From positions 2,522,001 through 2,586,000 of the forward strand of contig NC_008148.1 of NCBI RefSeq assembly GCF_000014185.1: 64,000 nucleotides of DNA, given 5' to 3'. The notes under the pieces are model-generated. The model saw nothing but the letters and a program-made list of their open reading frames with translations. It was not told the origin of the DNA and made no database searches. Source of the stretch: Rubrobacter xylanophilus DSM 9941. GTDB lineage: Bacteria; Actinomycetota; Rubrobacteria; Rubrobacterales; Rubrobacteraceae. Shown piece after piece: positions 16,082-25,193 of this stretch. Each line of letters opens with the position of its first letter. Within the stretch, counting starts at the first letter, position 1. The position numbers were made by a program, and so were the translations under genes.

Positions 16082-16103
16082 CGGCATTCTACAAACAATG
16101 CCG
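16082..16103. promoter_or_regulatory. Inverted repeat upstream of the permease operon
   Basis: CGGCATT (16082-16088), 8 bases, AATGCCG (16097-16103). The dyad lies 55-76 bases upstream of the first operon gene, where an operator would be expected. It is close to the right edge of the AT-rich island. Confidence 0.45.
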
Positions 16104-16237
16104 CTCGCAAGTCAAGTGGAGACGCCAACGGTAACCGTCACACAGGCGGTGGGATAAAGCAGTAGCGGCGCTTCTGGGGTTAGAATCAGCTCTGCCAAAA
16201 ACCCGATTTCGTCTCTTCACAGGAGCGCCGCTCGAAC

Positions 16238-16375
16238 ATGAAGATACGTCTGGTAGTGCCTGATGTCAACGCCCATCCCACCGACCGTCCCCGGAGCTGC
16301 CCCTACTGCCATAATAAGCCTCACCTCCATCGTCACGGCACCGTGTGTAAGCTCGTTCGTGATCACAAAAGCTTC
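16238..16375 (+). pseudogene. Zinc-ribbon transposase, N-terminal fragment
   Basis: Encodes MKIRLVVPDV, then RSCPYCHNKPHLHRHGTVCK and LVRDHK: the first CxxC of a zinc ribbon with the LHRHG motif found at the start of several transposase families. Homology ends near 16375, where the neighbouring IS30 remnant begins. The fragment was probably cut by that insertion. Confidence 0.55.
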
Positions 16376-16396
16376 AAGAAGCGATGGTGGGTTCAA

Positions 16397-17500
16397 CCGG
16401 TGAGCGCAACGGTCCTGGCCAGTGTAGCAGCCGGGGTGCTGTAGCCTAAAGTCTTGCGAGGTCTGGTGTTGAGCTTGAGCGCGATCAGGTCGAGGTCTGC
16501 TTGATCGTACACACCGAGAGGTCTGTCCGCCTGGGCAGGTACTGCCTAATGAGCCTGTTTGTGTTCTCGGATGTTCCCCGCTGCCAGGGGCTCTTGGGAT
16601 CGCAGAAGTAGACCGCGACGTCCGTGGCCACCGTGAAGCTCTTGTGGGCGGCCATCTTTGGCCCCCCATCCCAGGTGAGGGTCTCTATCATGGTCTCGGG
16701 CAGGCGCCTCACCTGCTCGCCGAGGGCCTCAACGACGCTCTCTGTGTCCTTGCCGCCTACCGCACCAGCATCACGAAGCGCGAGCTGCGCTCGACCAGGG
16801 TGGCGATGTGGGTGTTGCGCGAGCCTGAGAGCAAGAAGTCCCCTTCCCAGTGGCCGGGCACCGCCCTATCCTCGGCCTCCGGAGGGCGCTCACGGATGGT
16901 AGACGGCCTCCTTGATCTGCCCGCGCCTCTGACCGTCGGTGGAGGCATGGCGCCCCTTGCGCATCATCCGTCCGAAATGCAGGTGGGCGAGGAGCTCCCT
17001 CTTGAGCGCACCCCTGCCCTGCACGAACAGGACGCGGTAGATGGTCTCGTGCGAGATTCGCATGGCCTCATCGAGAGGATACCGCCGCTTCAGCCAGCCG
17101 GAGATCTGCTCGGGCGACCAGTCCTCTTTGAGCTTTTCTGCCACCAGGTTTCGCAGGCGCCCGTTCGCGTTGAGCAGGCACGTTTTCGGGCGCCGGGCTC
17201 TCTGCCAGGCGCGCTCGTCGGCCTCGGTCGCTCTGTAGTCTTTGCGCCCGCCGTTGCGCGCGACCTCCCGGCTTACGGTCGAAGCGGGCCGACCCAGCCG
17301 CTCGGCGATCGCGCGAACGGATTCTCCGGCGGCCAGCCTGCGGGAGATCTCCTCCCGTCGGCCAAGGTGAGCGCGCATCCTCGCCTGCGCCGCTGGGGCG
17401 GGGAGAAGCCTCCCTTTGCCCTGAGCATCCCGTGGATGGAGCCGACAGGCTTCTGTAGGGCCCGGGCTATGTCGGGTAGTGTCCGCGTGAGTGTGTAAGA
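16397..17500 (-). pseudogene. IS30-family transposase with several frameshifts
   Basis: Reading across frames gives an HTH (EEISRRLAAGESVRAIAERL, then ASTVSREVARNGG), the middle part SPEQISGWLKRRYP and SHETIYRVLFVQ, the DDE core VPGHWEGDFLLSGSRN, TLTWDGGPKMA and CDPKSPWQRGTSENTNRLIR, and the end LDLIALKLNTRPRKTLGY. At least four frame changes are needed (near 17400, 16900, 16700 and 16500). The gene is dead. Confidence 0.8.
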
Positions 17501-17599
17501 GAGGAAGCCGTTGACGAGGATATGGCCACCGCGTGGTTCCTATTCGAAGTGGATTGGCGAACCGAATAGGAGGTGCACGACGGCCGATGAGATGAGAGC

Positions 17600-18078
17600 A
17601 GGGCTTTTTTGGAGCTGTTGCGCAAGGCGCAGATCGAGGGCGACCCGGAGTTCCTTCAGGGAAGGTGTTCGGGTGCTCTCCCAGGCGCTGATGGAGATGG
17701 AGGTCGAGCAGCACGTCGTGGGCGCCGCCCGCCACGAGCGCACCGAGGTGCGCAGCGGGCATCGCAACGGCTACCGGCAGAGGGAGTGGGACACGCGGGT
17801 AGAAACCGTGAAGCTTAGGGTTCCCAGGGTCAGGGATTGGATAGCTACTTCCCTTCGCTTTTGGAGCCGCGCAGGAGGGCCGAGAAGGCGCTCTCGGCGG
17901 TCGTGCAAGAGGCCTACTTACGTCCATATGGGGTCTCGACCCGCAAAAGGTGGACGAGCTGGTGAAGGCCCTCGGGATGGATGGCATCTTAAAAAGCCGG
18001 GTCTCCGAGCTTTGCGAGCGGCTCGACGAGGAGGTCGAGCGCTTCCGTAACCGCCCGCTGGAAGATGGAGGGGCGTGA
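17600..18078 (+). pseudogene. IS256-family transposase, N-terminal third, frameshifted
   Basis: Across frames one reads LLRKAQIEGDPEFLQ, VRVLSQALMEMEVEQHV, GHRNGYRQREWDTRVETVKL, then GVSTRKVDELVKALGMDG and SRVSELCERLDEEVERFRNR. That order is the N-terminal half of mutator-type transposases. Frame breaks near 17660, 17840 and 17925. The DDE residues beyond are absent. Confidence 0.75.
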
Positions 18079-18082
18079 AGAA

Positions 18083-18110
18083 GAGCAGGCTGCTGTGCGG
18101 CAGCCTGCTC
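18083..18110. terminator. 11-bp perfect hairpin without T-run
   Basis: GAGCAGGCTGC (18083-18093), loop TGTGCG, GCAGCCTGCTC (18100-18110). It follows the IS256 remnant. It could be a terminator-like stem or an IS end structure. Confidence 0.4.
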
Positions 18111-18236
18111 TGGTAGGAGGCTAGAGAGAGTATTAGCGAGTGGAGACACACGGAGACTACTTACACACTTGGCAGGACGCATACCATAGGAGACTGAAAG
18201 TCGGCCGTGCTACGCGCAAGAAGTACGCGGCGTTCT

Positions 18237-19121
18237 AGAGGGAGTTTGGCAAACGCGAGGCGGGAACGAGATTGCCTCATGCTGCTCGGGCCAACCTCCT
18301 CAACATCAGTGGGCTCATCGCCCCGTAGTTCATCGCCTCCGCCGTCTCCGGCAACCGCTCACAGTCTCTTTGCTGAAGCGGCGCGAGATCCCCAGCCACG
18401 CGAACATCCTCTCCACCACCCAGCGTCTCGGCAGCACCAGAGGAACCCGCGCGGCTTCTCCTCGAGAACCCGTAGCGTCACATCTCTCTGCCTGTCGCGG
18501 TGGCGCGAAACTTCCAGGCGCCACCCCAGCCGGTTTCACAGCCACTCCCAGAACCCGCCCGTGTACGCGCCGTCGGCCCACAGCAGCTCCATCCTCGCAA
18601 GCCCTTCCCTCTCCTCCTCCAGCAGCAGCCTCCCGCCTTCCCGCTCGGGTAGATCCGCCCCGTGCACCCTCGCTGCCAGGACGAGACCGCCTCTGTGTGT
18701 CAACCAGGATGTGGCGTTTGCGCCCCTGCCATGCGCTTGGCCCCGTCGTAGCCTCTCTCGGGGCCTCCCACCGGGGTGGTCTTTAGTACCTGGCTGTCGA
18801 TCACCGCCGCGCTGGGGTTCAACTCGCGCCCTTCCCTTTCGCGTACCGCATCGCGTAAGCCGGTCGTGGGCCCGCCTGAGCCGGCCGTCGATCCTCCACT
18901 TGCGGAAAAGTTGTAGTAGACGGTTTGCCACGGCGGGTAGAAGACGGCGTCCGCCACGCACCTCAGCGGCCACTTCGGCGGACGCCCGCGCCTTTCGGCC
19001 GACAAGAGCAACGGTTTGAGGACAGAGCCCACTCTCTCGGTCGGAGAGGTCGGACGCTTGCATCCTACCTACTCCAGCGGCCTTCAGAGACGCCGAAATT
19101 CCTCTTTGCCAAACTCCCTCT
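18237..19121 (-). mobile_element. IS5-family element, complete ends, dead transposase
   Basis: The 17-base terminal inverted repeats AGAGGGAGTTTGGCAAA (18237-18253) and its complement (19105-19121) enclose a transposase remnant. The left flank reads CTAG and the right end abuts the next IS at TAG. Length is 885 bases, normal for the family. Confidence 0.8.
18280..19063 (-). pseudogene. IS5-family transposase, frameshifted
   Basis: Readable blocks are WQTVYYNFSA (an alternative frame gives LLQLFRKWRIDGRL), then REREGRELNPSAAVIDSQVL and KTTPVGGPERGYDGAK. These are followed by RMELLWADGAYTGGFWEWL, VLPRRWVVERMFAWLGISRR and, in a shifted frame, ERLPETAEAMNYGAM. Order and motifs are those of an IS5-type DDE transposase, but at least three frame changes interrupt it. 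Confidence 0.75.
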
Positions 19122-20109
19122 AGATGAGTGTTGCGAGGATCTCATGCCCATAGCTCCTTTATGCGCCCCTGCGGCCTTCCGAGGAGCCGGTTGACGTACA
19201 AACCGTAGGTGTAGGCCGTCACCTTCGCCGCGATCCGGATCGCCAGTCCCACCAGAGTCTTCGCCAGCGTCTCGCCCAGTCCGAAGGCTCCTTTGAGATG
19301 CGCGAAGCAGACCTCGATCTGCTGCCTCGTCGCCGGTCGGCGGCTCGCTCCCTCGGTCGAGAGGAGGATTCCGCTTTCGGCCAGCCGCCTCCTGAGCGCG
19401 CCGCTCTCGTAGGCGAGATCCCCAAAGAGCCTCCTCGCGACTTCGCCCTCCTCCAGGGCCGCCCCCGCGAGGAGCTCCTCGACGAGGAGTACGTCGGCTT
19501 CGTTGGCGGCGGTCATCTCGTAGGAGATGGGAACCCGATTGGTAGAGCACACCAGATGCAGCTTCACCCCGTACACGCAGAACGAACCCCACCTGCTCCA
19601 CCCTGCTCCCTCGAAGCCCGCGGCGGACTGCTTCACTTGCCTCGGATGCAGGACGGAAAGCAGCGTCGAGTCCACGATGAGCGTCTCTGGATCTCCGACC
19701 AACTCCTCCAGCAAGGCGCGTCGCAGGGGTTCGAGGAAACGCCTGAGCTTCCTCACACGTCGATGGAAGGAAGAAGGATGCAGCCCCACCACTCCGGGGA
19801 ACAGGTGCGAGAAGAACCTCTCGCAGTCTCTAAGGAAGGAGCGTTCGCTCTCCACTCCCCGCAACTGCTGGAAGAGTGCCAGAGTGATGACCTCCGAGTC
19901 CGAGAGACGCTTGAGAGACTCGTAACGCCTTCCTTTTAGGGTTGAGAAGCCGGTAGGCGTCATCGGTGAGGCAGAAAAGCACGATCACGGCATCTTCCGT
20001 GCGAGCGAGGCGTGGGGTATGGTGGGGTTGGGCCATCCGATGCTCCTTTGGTCGGGAAGTTTCCGGATGGCCTTCTTTCTATCTCATAAAACCTTGCAAC
20101 ACTCATCTA
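19121..20109 (-). mobile_element. IS982-family element with 18-bp terminal repeats
   Basis: Left end TAGATGAGTGTTGCGAGG at 19121-19138; right end is its complement with one mismatch at 20092-20109. The element is 989 bases and holds one transposase gene. A second, heavily decayed copy lies at 8680-8999. Confidence 0.8.
19142..20036 (-). pseudogene. IS982-family transposase split by one base
   Basis: The first frame (from 20036) encodes TEDAVIVLFCLTDDAYRLLN; after the run AAAA near 19943 the second frame continues RRYESLKRLSDSEVITLALF to the end. The DDE parts are VDSTLLSVLHPRQV, GDLAYESGALRR and RQQIEVCFAHLKGAFGLGET. Removing one A restores a single reading frame, so this is either a recent frameshift mutation or a +1 frameshift signal. 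Apart from this the gene looks fresh. Confidence 0.8.
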
Positions 20110-20144
20110 GTTACAGAAGCCACTCCGCTACATAGGAGACTGAA
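20110..20144 (+). repeat. Direct repeat upstream of gdh, copy 1
   Basis: About 31 identical bases beginning GTTACAGAAGCC are repeated 73 bases further on at 20183-20217. Copy 1 touches the IS982 end. It continues into the stem GGAGACT-GAA-AGTCTCC, which copy 2 lacks. A 17-base part (ATAGGAGACTGAAAGTC) also occurs at 18187-18203, left of the IS pair. Confidence 0.7.
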
Positions 20145-20182
20145 AGTCTCCCCAGATGATGTGCCTGGGCTGGCGTGGGGCG

Positions 20183-20217
20183 GTTACAGAAGCCACTCCG
20201 CTACATAGGAGACCGAA
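20183..20217 (+). repeat. Direct repeat upstream of gdh, copy 2
   Basis: Second copy of the repeat at 20110-20144, 130-160 bases upstream of the glutamate dehydrogenase start. Two units only, with a 38-base spacer, so this is not a CRISPR array. Confidence 0.7.
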
Positions 20218-20298
20218 GAGAGGAGGCGATGAGGAGGGTGCCCGGAGAGGGTGCTGCGCCCCCTCTCTGCTGGCAGGGTTGTTGCCCACCCCTCCCAA

Positions 20299-20304
20299 TA
20301 TAAT
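20299..20304 (+). promoter_or_regulatory. Probable -10 element of gdh
   Basis: Perfect TATAAT, 41 bases before the gdh start. No good -35 lies at the usual distance; GGGTTG at 20276-20281 is the nearest candidate. Confidence 0.5.
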
Positions 20305-20345
20305 GACGTCGTAAGGGAACCGGGACGGCGAGGAGCGTGGCACCG

Positions 20346-23300
20346 ATGGGTTTGAAGGGCGATGTCCTGGAGAGGGTGCTGGCGCGGGTGCGGGAGCGCA
20401 TCCCCGAAGAGGCGGCGCCGCAGGTTGAGCGCTTCGTCCGCCAGTACTACGAGTGGGTCCCTGAGGAGGACGTCTCGGACCGCTCGGCCATAGACCTTTA
20501 CGGGGCGGCGGTCTCGCACTGGCAGCTGGGGAGGCAGAGGAAGCCGGGCGAGGTCAGGATCCGGGTGTACAACCCCCAGCACGAGGAGCACGGCTGGCAG
20601 TCCACCCACACCGTCATCGAGATCGTCAACGACGACATGCCGTTCCTGGTGGACTCGGTGACCATGGAGCTGAACCGCCTCGGCCACGGGATACACCTGC
20701 TGGTGCACCCGATCCTGAAGGTGAGGCGCGACGGCGAGGGGATCCTTCTGGACGTGTTGCCGCAGGGGTCGGAGGGCGAGGGGGCCCTCGCCGAGTCGTT
20801 CATGCACCTGGAGGTGGACCGGCACACCGAGCCGGAGGTGCTGGAGGAGATCCGCGAGAACCTCCTGCGCGTCCTGGGGGACGTGCGGGCGGCGGTGGAG
20901 GACTGGCCCGAGATGAGGGCCCGGGCGCTGCAGATCGCCCGCGAGGTCCGCGAGAACCCTCCCCCCGTGGAGGAGCCGGAGGAGGCCGAGGAGACCTCCT
21001 CCTTTCTGGAGTGGCTCGCCGAGGACCACTTCGTCTTTCTGGGCTACAGGGAGTACGAGCTCATAGAAGAGGAGGGCGAGGACGCCCTGCGGGCGGTGCC
21101 GGAGAGCGGGCTCGGCATCCTGCGCAGGGAGCGCTCGAGGCCTGGCGTGCGGAGGTTCAGGGACCTGCCGCCCGAGGCCCGCAAGCTGGTACGCGCCCCC
21201 TACCTGCTGAACCTCACCAAGTCCAACTCGCGCTCCACCGTCCACCGCCCCTCGTACCTGGACTACGTCGGGATAAAGCGCTTCAAGGACGGGGAGGTCT
21301 GCGGGGAGCGGAGGTTCCTCGGGCTCTACACCTTCTCGGCCTACAGCAGCAGCGTGCTGGAGGTGCCGATCGTGCGCCGCAAGGTGCGGCGGGTGCTGGA
21401 GCGGGCCAAGTTCCCCCCCGGGAGCCACAACGAGAAGGACCTCGTGGAGATCCTGGAGACCTACCCGCGCGACGAGCTCTTCCAGATCTCCGAGGACGAG
21501 CTCTTCGAGATCGCCACGGGCATCCTGCACCTGCGGGAGCGCCAGCGGGTGAGACTCTTTGTCCGCCGCGACACCTACGGCCGCTTCCTCTCCTGCCTGG
21601 TGTTCGTGCCGCGGGACCGCTACGACACCGACACCCGGCGGCGGATGGAGAAGATCCTGCTCGAGGCCTTCGACGGGAAGGGCGTGGAGTTCAACGTGCG
21701 GCTCTCGGAGTCGGTGCTGGCCCGGCTGCACTACATCATCTACACCGACCCAGCGCACCCCCCGGAGTACGACCTCGCGGAGGTGGAGGCGCATCTCGCA
21801 GAGGCGGCGCGGCTGTGGACGGACAACCTCTACGAGGCGCTGCTGGAGAGCCTGGGAGAGGAGCGGGGCACGGAGCTCTACCACCGCTACAAGGAGGCCT
21901 TCCCCGCCTCCTACCAGGAGGAGTTTTTGGCCCGCCGGGCGGTGCCGGACATCCTGAGGCTGGAGGAGCTGGAATCCGAGCAGGATCTGCGGATGAGCCT
22001 CTACCACCCCCTGGAGGCCCCCGAGGACGCGCTCCGTTTCAAGCTCTACCGCAGGGGACGCCCCATAACCCTCTCCGAGGCGCTGCCCCTGCTGGAGAAC
22101 ATGGGCGTGAAGGTCATGAACGAGCACGGGCCCTACGAGATAACGCCCTCCGGCGGGGAGCGCTTCTGGATCCACGACTTCGGCCTGAAGGCCGAGGGCG
22201 GGCTGCACACCGAGGAGGTCAGGGAGATCTTCCAGGAGGCCTTCGCCCGGCTGTGGCGGGGCGAGGTGGAGGACGACGGCTTCAACCGGCTGGTGCTCGG
22301 GGCCCGCCTGGGGTGGAGGGAGGTCTCGCTCCTGCGCGCCTGCTGCAAGTACCTGCGGCAGACCGGCCTGTCCTTCAGCCAGCGCTACATGGAGGACACC
22401 CTCTACGCCCACCCGGACATCGCCCGCGGGCTCGTCGAGCTCTTCACGGCCCGCTTCGACCCCGGGAGGCCGCGCCGGGAGGAGAGCGCGGAGGAGATCG
22501 TCTCCGGGATAGAGCGGGCGCTCGAGTCCGTGGAGAGCCTGGACGAGGACAGGATCATAAGGAGCTTCCTGCGCCTGATCCTGGCGATGACCCGCACCAA
22601 CTACTTCCAGCCCGGCCCGCCCGGGGAGCCCGGCAAGCCCTACATCTCCTTCAAGCTGGACCCGCAGAAGGTGCCCGGCCTGCCCCTCCCCCGCCCGATG
22701 TTCGAGATCTTCGTCTACTCCCCGCGCACCGAGGGGGTCCACCTGCGCGGCGGCAGAGTCGCCCGCGGCGGCATCCGCTGGTCGGACAGGCGGGAGGACT
22801 TCCGCACCGAGATCCTCGGGCTCATGAAGGCCCAGATGGTCAAGAACGCGGTCATCGTCCCCGTGGGGGCGAAGGGCGGCTTCGTGGTGAAGCGGCCGCC
22901 CGAGGAGGGCGACCGGGACGCCCTCATGCGGGAGGTGGCCCGCTGCTACCAGACCCTGATCCGCGGGATGCTGGACCTCACGGACAACCTGCGCGACGGC
23001 GAGGTGGTGCCCCCGCCCCGGGTGGTCCGCCACGACGGCGACGACCCCTACCTGGTGGTGGCCGCGGACAAGGGCACCGCCACCTTCTCCGACCTCGCCA
23101 ACGCCATCTCCGCCGAGTACGGCTTCTGGCTCGGCGACGCCTTCGCCTCCGGCGGCTCGACCGGCTACGACCACAAGAAGATGGGCATCACCGCGCGCGG
23201 CGCCTGGGAGTCGGCCAAGAGGCACTTCAGGGCGCTGGGCAAGGACATCCAGAGCGAGGACTTCACCGTCGTGGGCATCGGGGACATGTCCGGCGACGTC

Positions 23301-25193
23301 TTCGGCAACGGCATGCTCCAGAGCCGGCACATCAAGCTCGTCGGCGCCTTCGACCACCGGCACGTCTTCCTCGACCCCAACCCCGACCCGGAGAAGAGCT
23401 ACGAGGAGCGCAGGCGGCTCTTCGGGCTCCCGCGCTCAAGCTGGGCGGACTACGACCGCTCCCTGATCTCCGAGGGCGGCGGGGTGTTCGAGAGGACGGC
23501 CAAGTCCGTCCCGCTCTCGCCGCAGGCGCGGGAGCTGCTCGGGGTCGAGGAGGAGCGCCTCACCCCCGCCGAGGTCATAAACGCTCTGCTCAAGGCGGAG
23601 GTGGACATGCTCTTCAACGGCGGCGTGGGCACCTTCGTCAAGGCCTCCTCCGAGAGCCACGCCGAGGTCGGGGACAAGGCCAACGACGCCCTGCGCGCCG
23701 ACGCCAGCGAGCTGCGCTGCCGGGTCGTGGTGGAGGGGGGCAACCTGGGCTTCACCCAGCGGGGCAGGGTGGAGTACGCCATGCGCGGCGGCAGGATCTA
23801 CACCGACGCCATAGACAACTCCGCGGGGGTGGACTGCTCCGACCACGAGGTGAACATCAAGATCCTGCTGGACTCCGTGGTGAAGAGCGGGGACATGACC
23901 GTCAAGCAGCGCAACGAGCTGCTCTCCCGGATGGAGGACGAGGTGGCCTCGCTGGTGCTGCGCAACAACTACCTGCAGACCCAGGCCATAGACAACTCCG
24001 TGGCGCAGGCCAACTCCATGGCCGAGGTGCACGCCCGCTACATCCGGGCCCTGGAGGAGTCCGGGGCGCTGGACCGCGAGCTGGAGCACCTGCCCGGCCC
24101 GCAGGAGCTGGCGGACAGAAAGGCCGAGGGCGGCGGGCTCACCGCCCCCGAGTTCGCCGTGCTCCTGGCGTACACCAAGATCACGCTCTACGACGAGCTG
24201 CTGCGCTCCGACGTCCCGGAGGACCCCTACCTCTCCCACGACCTGGAGCGGTACTTCCCCGTCCCCCTGCGCGAGCGCTACGCCGGCAGGATGCGGGAGC
24301 ACCGCCTGCGGCGCGAGATCACCGCCACCCACCTGGTGAACAGCATGGTCAACCGCTGCGGCACCACCTTCGCCTACCGGCTTGGCGAGGAGACCGGCGC
24401 GGCCATACCGGACATCGTCCGGGCCTACGCCGCCGCCCGCGAGATCTTCGGGATGCGCGCCCTGTGGGAGGAGATAGAGGGGCTGGACCTCAGGGTCCCC
24501 GCCTCCACCCAGACCCGGATGCTGCTCGAGACCCGGAAGCTGGTGGAGCGGGCCTCCCGCTGGCTGCTGCGCAACCGCCGCCCGCCGCTGGACATAGAGG
24601 CCGCCATCTCCTGCTTCTCCGGCGGCGCCCGGGAGCTGATGCGCAAGATCCCGCAGCTGATGCCCGAGCCCGACCGGGAGGCGTTGCGCGAGAGGGAGGC
24701 CCGGCTCGCCGGGGAGGGCGTCCCGGAAGAGACGGCCAAGCGGGTGGCCCTGCTCGACGCCATGTTCTCGGTGCTGGACATCGTGGACGTCTCCAACGCC
24801 ACCGGCAGGCCGCTGGAGAGCGCCGCGGCCGTCTACTTCGTGCTGGGCGACCGGCTCCGGCTGCACTGGCTGCGGCGGCATATAGAGGCCCTGCCGCGCG
24901 ACAACCGCTGGCAGACGCTGGCGCGGGCGGCGCTGAGGGACGACCTGTACAACCAGCAGGCCACCCTCACCGCCGAGGTGCTGCGCTCCACCCCCGAGGA
25001 GCCCGACGCCGCGCAGAAGGTGGAGGGGTGGATCGAGGCGCACCGCCGCCCCGTGGAGCGGGCCCTGCAGGTTCTGCGGGACATCAACTCCAGCGGCACC
25101 TTCGACCTCTCCACGCTGCCGGTGGCGCTGCGCGAGGTAAGGAACCTCATCACCTCCTCCGGCGTGCCGGAGACGGTGGAGGCCGCCCGCTAG
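20346..25193 (+). CDS. gdh: Large NAD-specific glutamate dehydrogenase (GDH2 type)
   Basis: 1615 aa, the length typical of the 180-kDa class that makes 2-oxoglutarate and ammonia from glutamate with NAD. The N-terminal ACT-like regulatory part includes WQSTHTVIEIVNDDMPFLVDS reduced here to its core NDDMPFLVDS. The catalytic core near residue 800-880 has RGGIRWSDR, KAQMVKNAVIVPVGAKGGFV and GIGDMSGDVFGNGM. ATG 20346 has GAGGAG 10 bases upstream; GTG 20337 is possible. Its stop overlaps that of the convergent thiolase gene. It feeds 2-oxoglutarate to the sucAB complex encoded nearby. Confidence 0.95.
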   Translation: MGLKGDVLERVLARVRERIPEEAAPQVERFVRQYYEWVPEEDVSDRSAIDLYGAAVSHWQLGRQRKPGEVRIRVYNPQHEEHGWQSTHTVIEIVNDDMPFLVDSVTMELNRLGHGIHLLVHPILKVRRDGEGILLDVLPQGSEGEGALAESFMHLEVDRHTEPEVLEEIRENLLRVLGDVRAAVEDWPEMRARALQIAREVRENPPPVEEPEEAEETSSFLEWLAEDHFVFLGYREYELIEEEGEDALRAVPESGLGILRRERSRPGVRRFRDLPPEARKLVRAPYLLNLTKSNSRSTVHRPSYLDYVGIKRFKDGEVCGERRFLGLYTFSAYSSSVLEVPIVRRKVRRVLERAKFPPGSHNEKDLVEILETYPRDELFQISEDELFEIATGILHLRERQRVRLFVRRDTYGRFLSCLVFVPRDRYDTDTRRRMEKILLEAFDGKGVEFNVRLSESVLARLHYIIYTDPAHPPEYDLAEVEAHLAEAARLWTDNLYEALLESLGEERGTELYHRYKEAFPASYQEEFLARRAVPDILRLEELESEQDLRMSLYHPLEAPEDALRFKLYRRGRPITLSEALPLLENMGVKVMNEHGPYEITPSGGERFWIHDFGLKAEGGLHTEEVREIFQEAFARLWRGEVEDDGFNRLVLGARLGWREVSLLRACCKYLRQTGLSFSQRYMEDTLYAHPDIARGLVELFTARFDPGRPRREESAEEIVSGIERALESVESLDEDRIIRSFLRLILAMTRTNYFQPGPPGEPGKPYISFKLDPQKVPGLPLPRPMFEIFVYSPRTEGVHLRGGRVARGGIRWSDRREDFRTEILGLMKAQMVKNAVIVPVGAKGGFVVKRPPEEGDRDALMREVARCYQTLIRGMLDLTDNLRDGEVVPPPRVVRHDGDDPYLVVAADKGTATFSDLANAISAEYGFWLGDAFASGGSTGYDHKKMGITARGAWESAKRHFRALGKDIQSEDFTVVGIGDMSGDVFGNGMLQSRHIKLVGAFDHRHVFLDPNPDPEKSYEERRRLFGLPRSSWADYDRSLISEGGGVFERTAKSVPLSPQARELLGVEEERLTPAEVINALLKAEVDMLFNGGVGTFVKASSESHAEVGDKANDALRADASELRCRVVVEGGNLGFTQRGRVEYAMRGGRIYTDAIDNSAGVDCSDHEVNIKILLDSVVKSGDMTVKQRNELLSRMEDEVASLVLRNNYLQTQAIDNSVAQANSMAEVHARYIRALEESGALDRELEHLPGPQELADRKAEGGGLTAPEFAVLLAYTKITLYDELLRSDVPEDPYLSHDLERYFPVPLRERYAGRMREHRLRREITATHLVNSMVNRCGTTFAYRLGEETGAAIPDIVRAYAAAREIFGMRALWEEIEGLDLRVPASTQTRMLLETRKLVERASRWLLRNRRPPLDIEAAISCFSGGARELMRKIPQLMPEPDREALREREARLAGEGVPEETAKRVALLDAMFSVLDIVDVSNATGRPLESAAAVYFVLGDRLRLHWLRRHIEALPRDNRWQTLARAALRDDLYNQQATLTAEVLRSTPEEPDAAQKVEGWIEAHRRPVERALQVLRDINSSGTFDLSTLPVALREVRNLITSSGVPETVEAAR

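Noticed and set aside
16217-16669. 150-codon minus-strand ORF in the IS30 region
   Set aside because: It is out of frame with the recognisable IS30 transposase and gives no family motif.
20110-20217. CRISPR array
   Set aside because: Only two repeats with one 38-base spacer, no cas gene in the window, and the first repeat touches an IS end.
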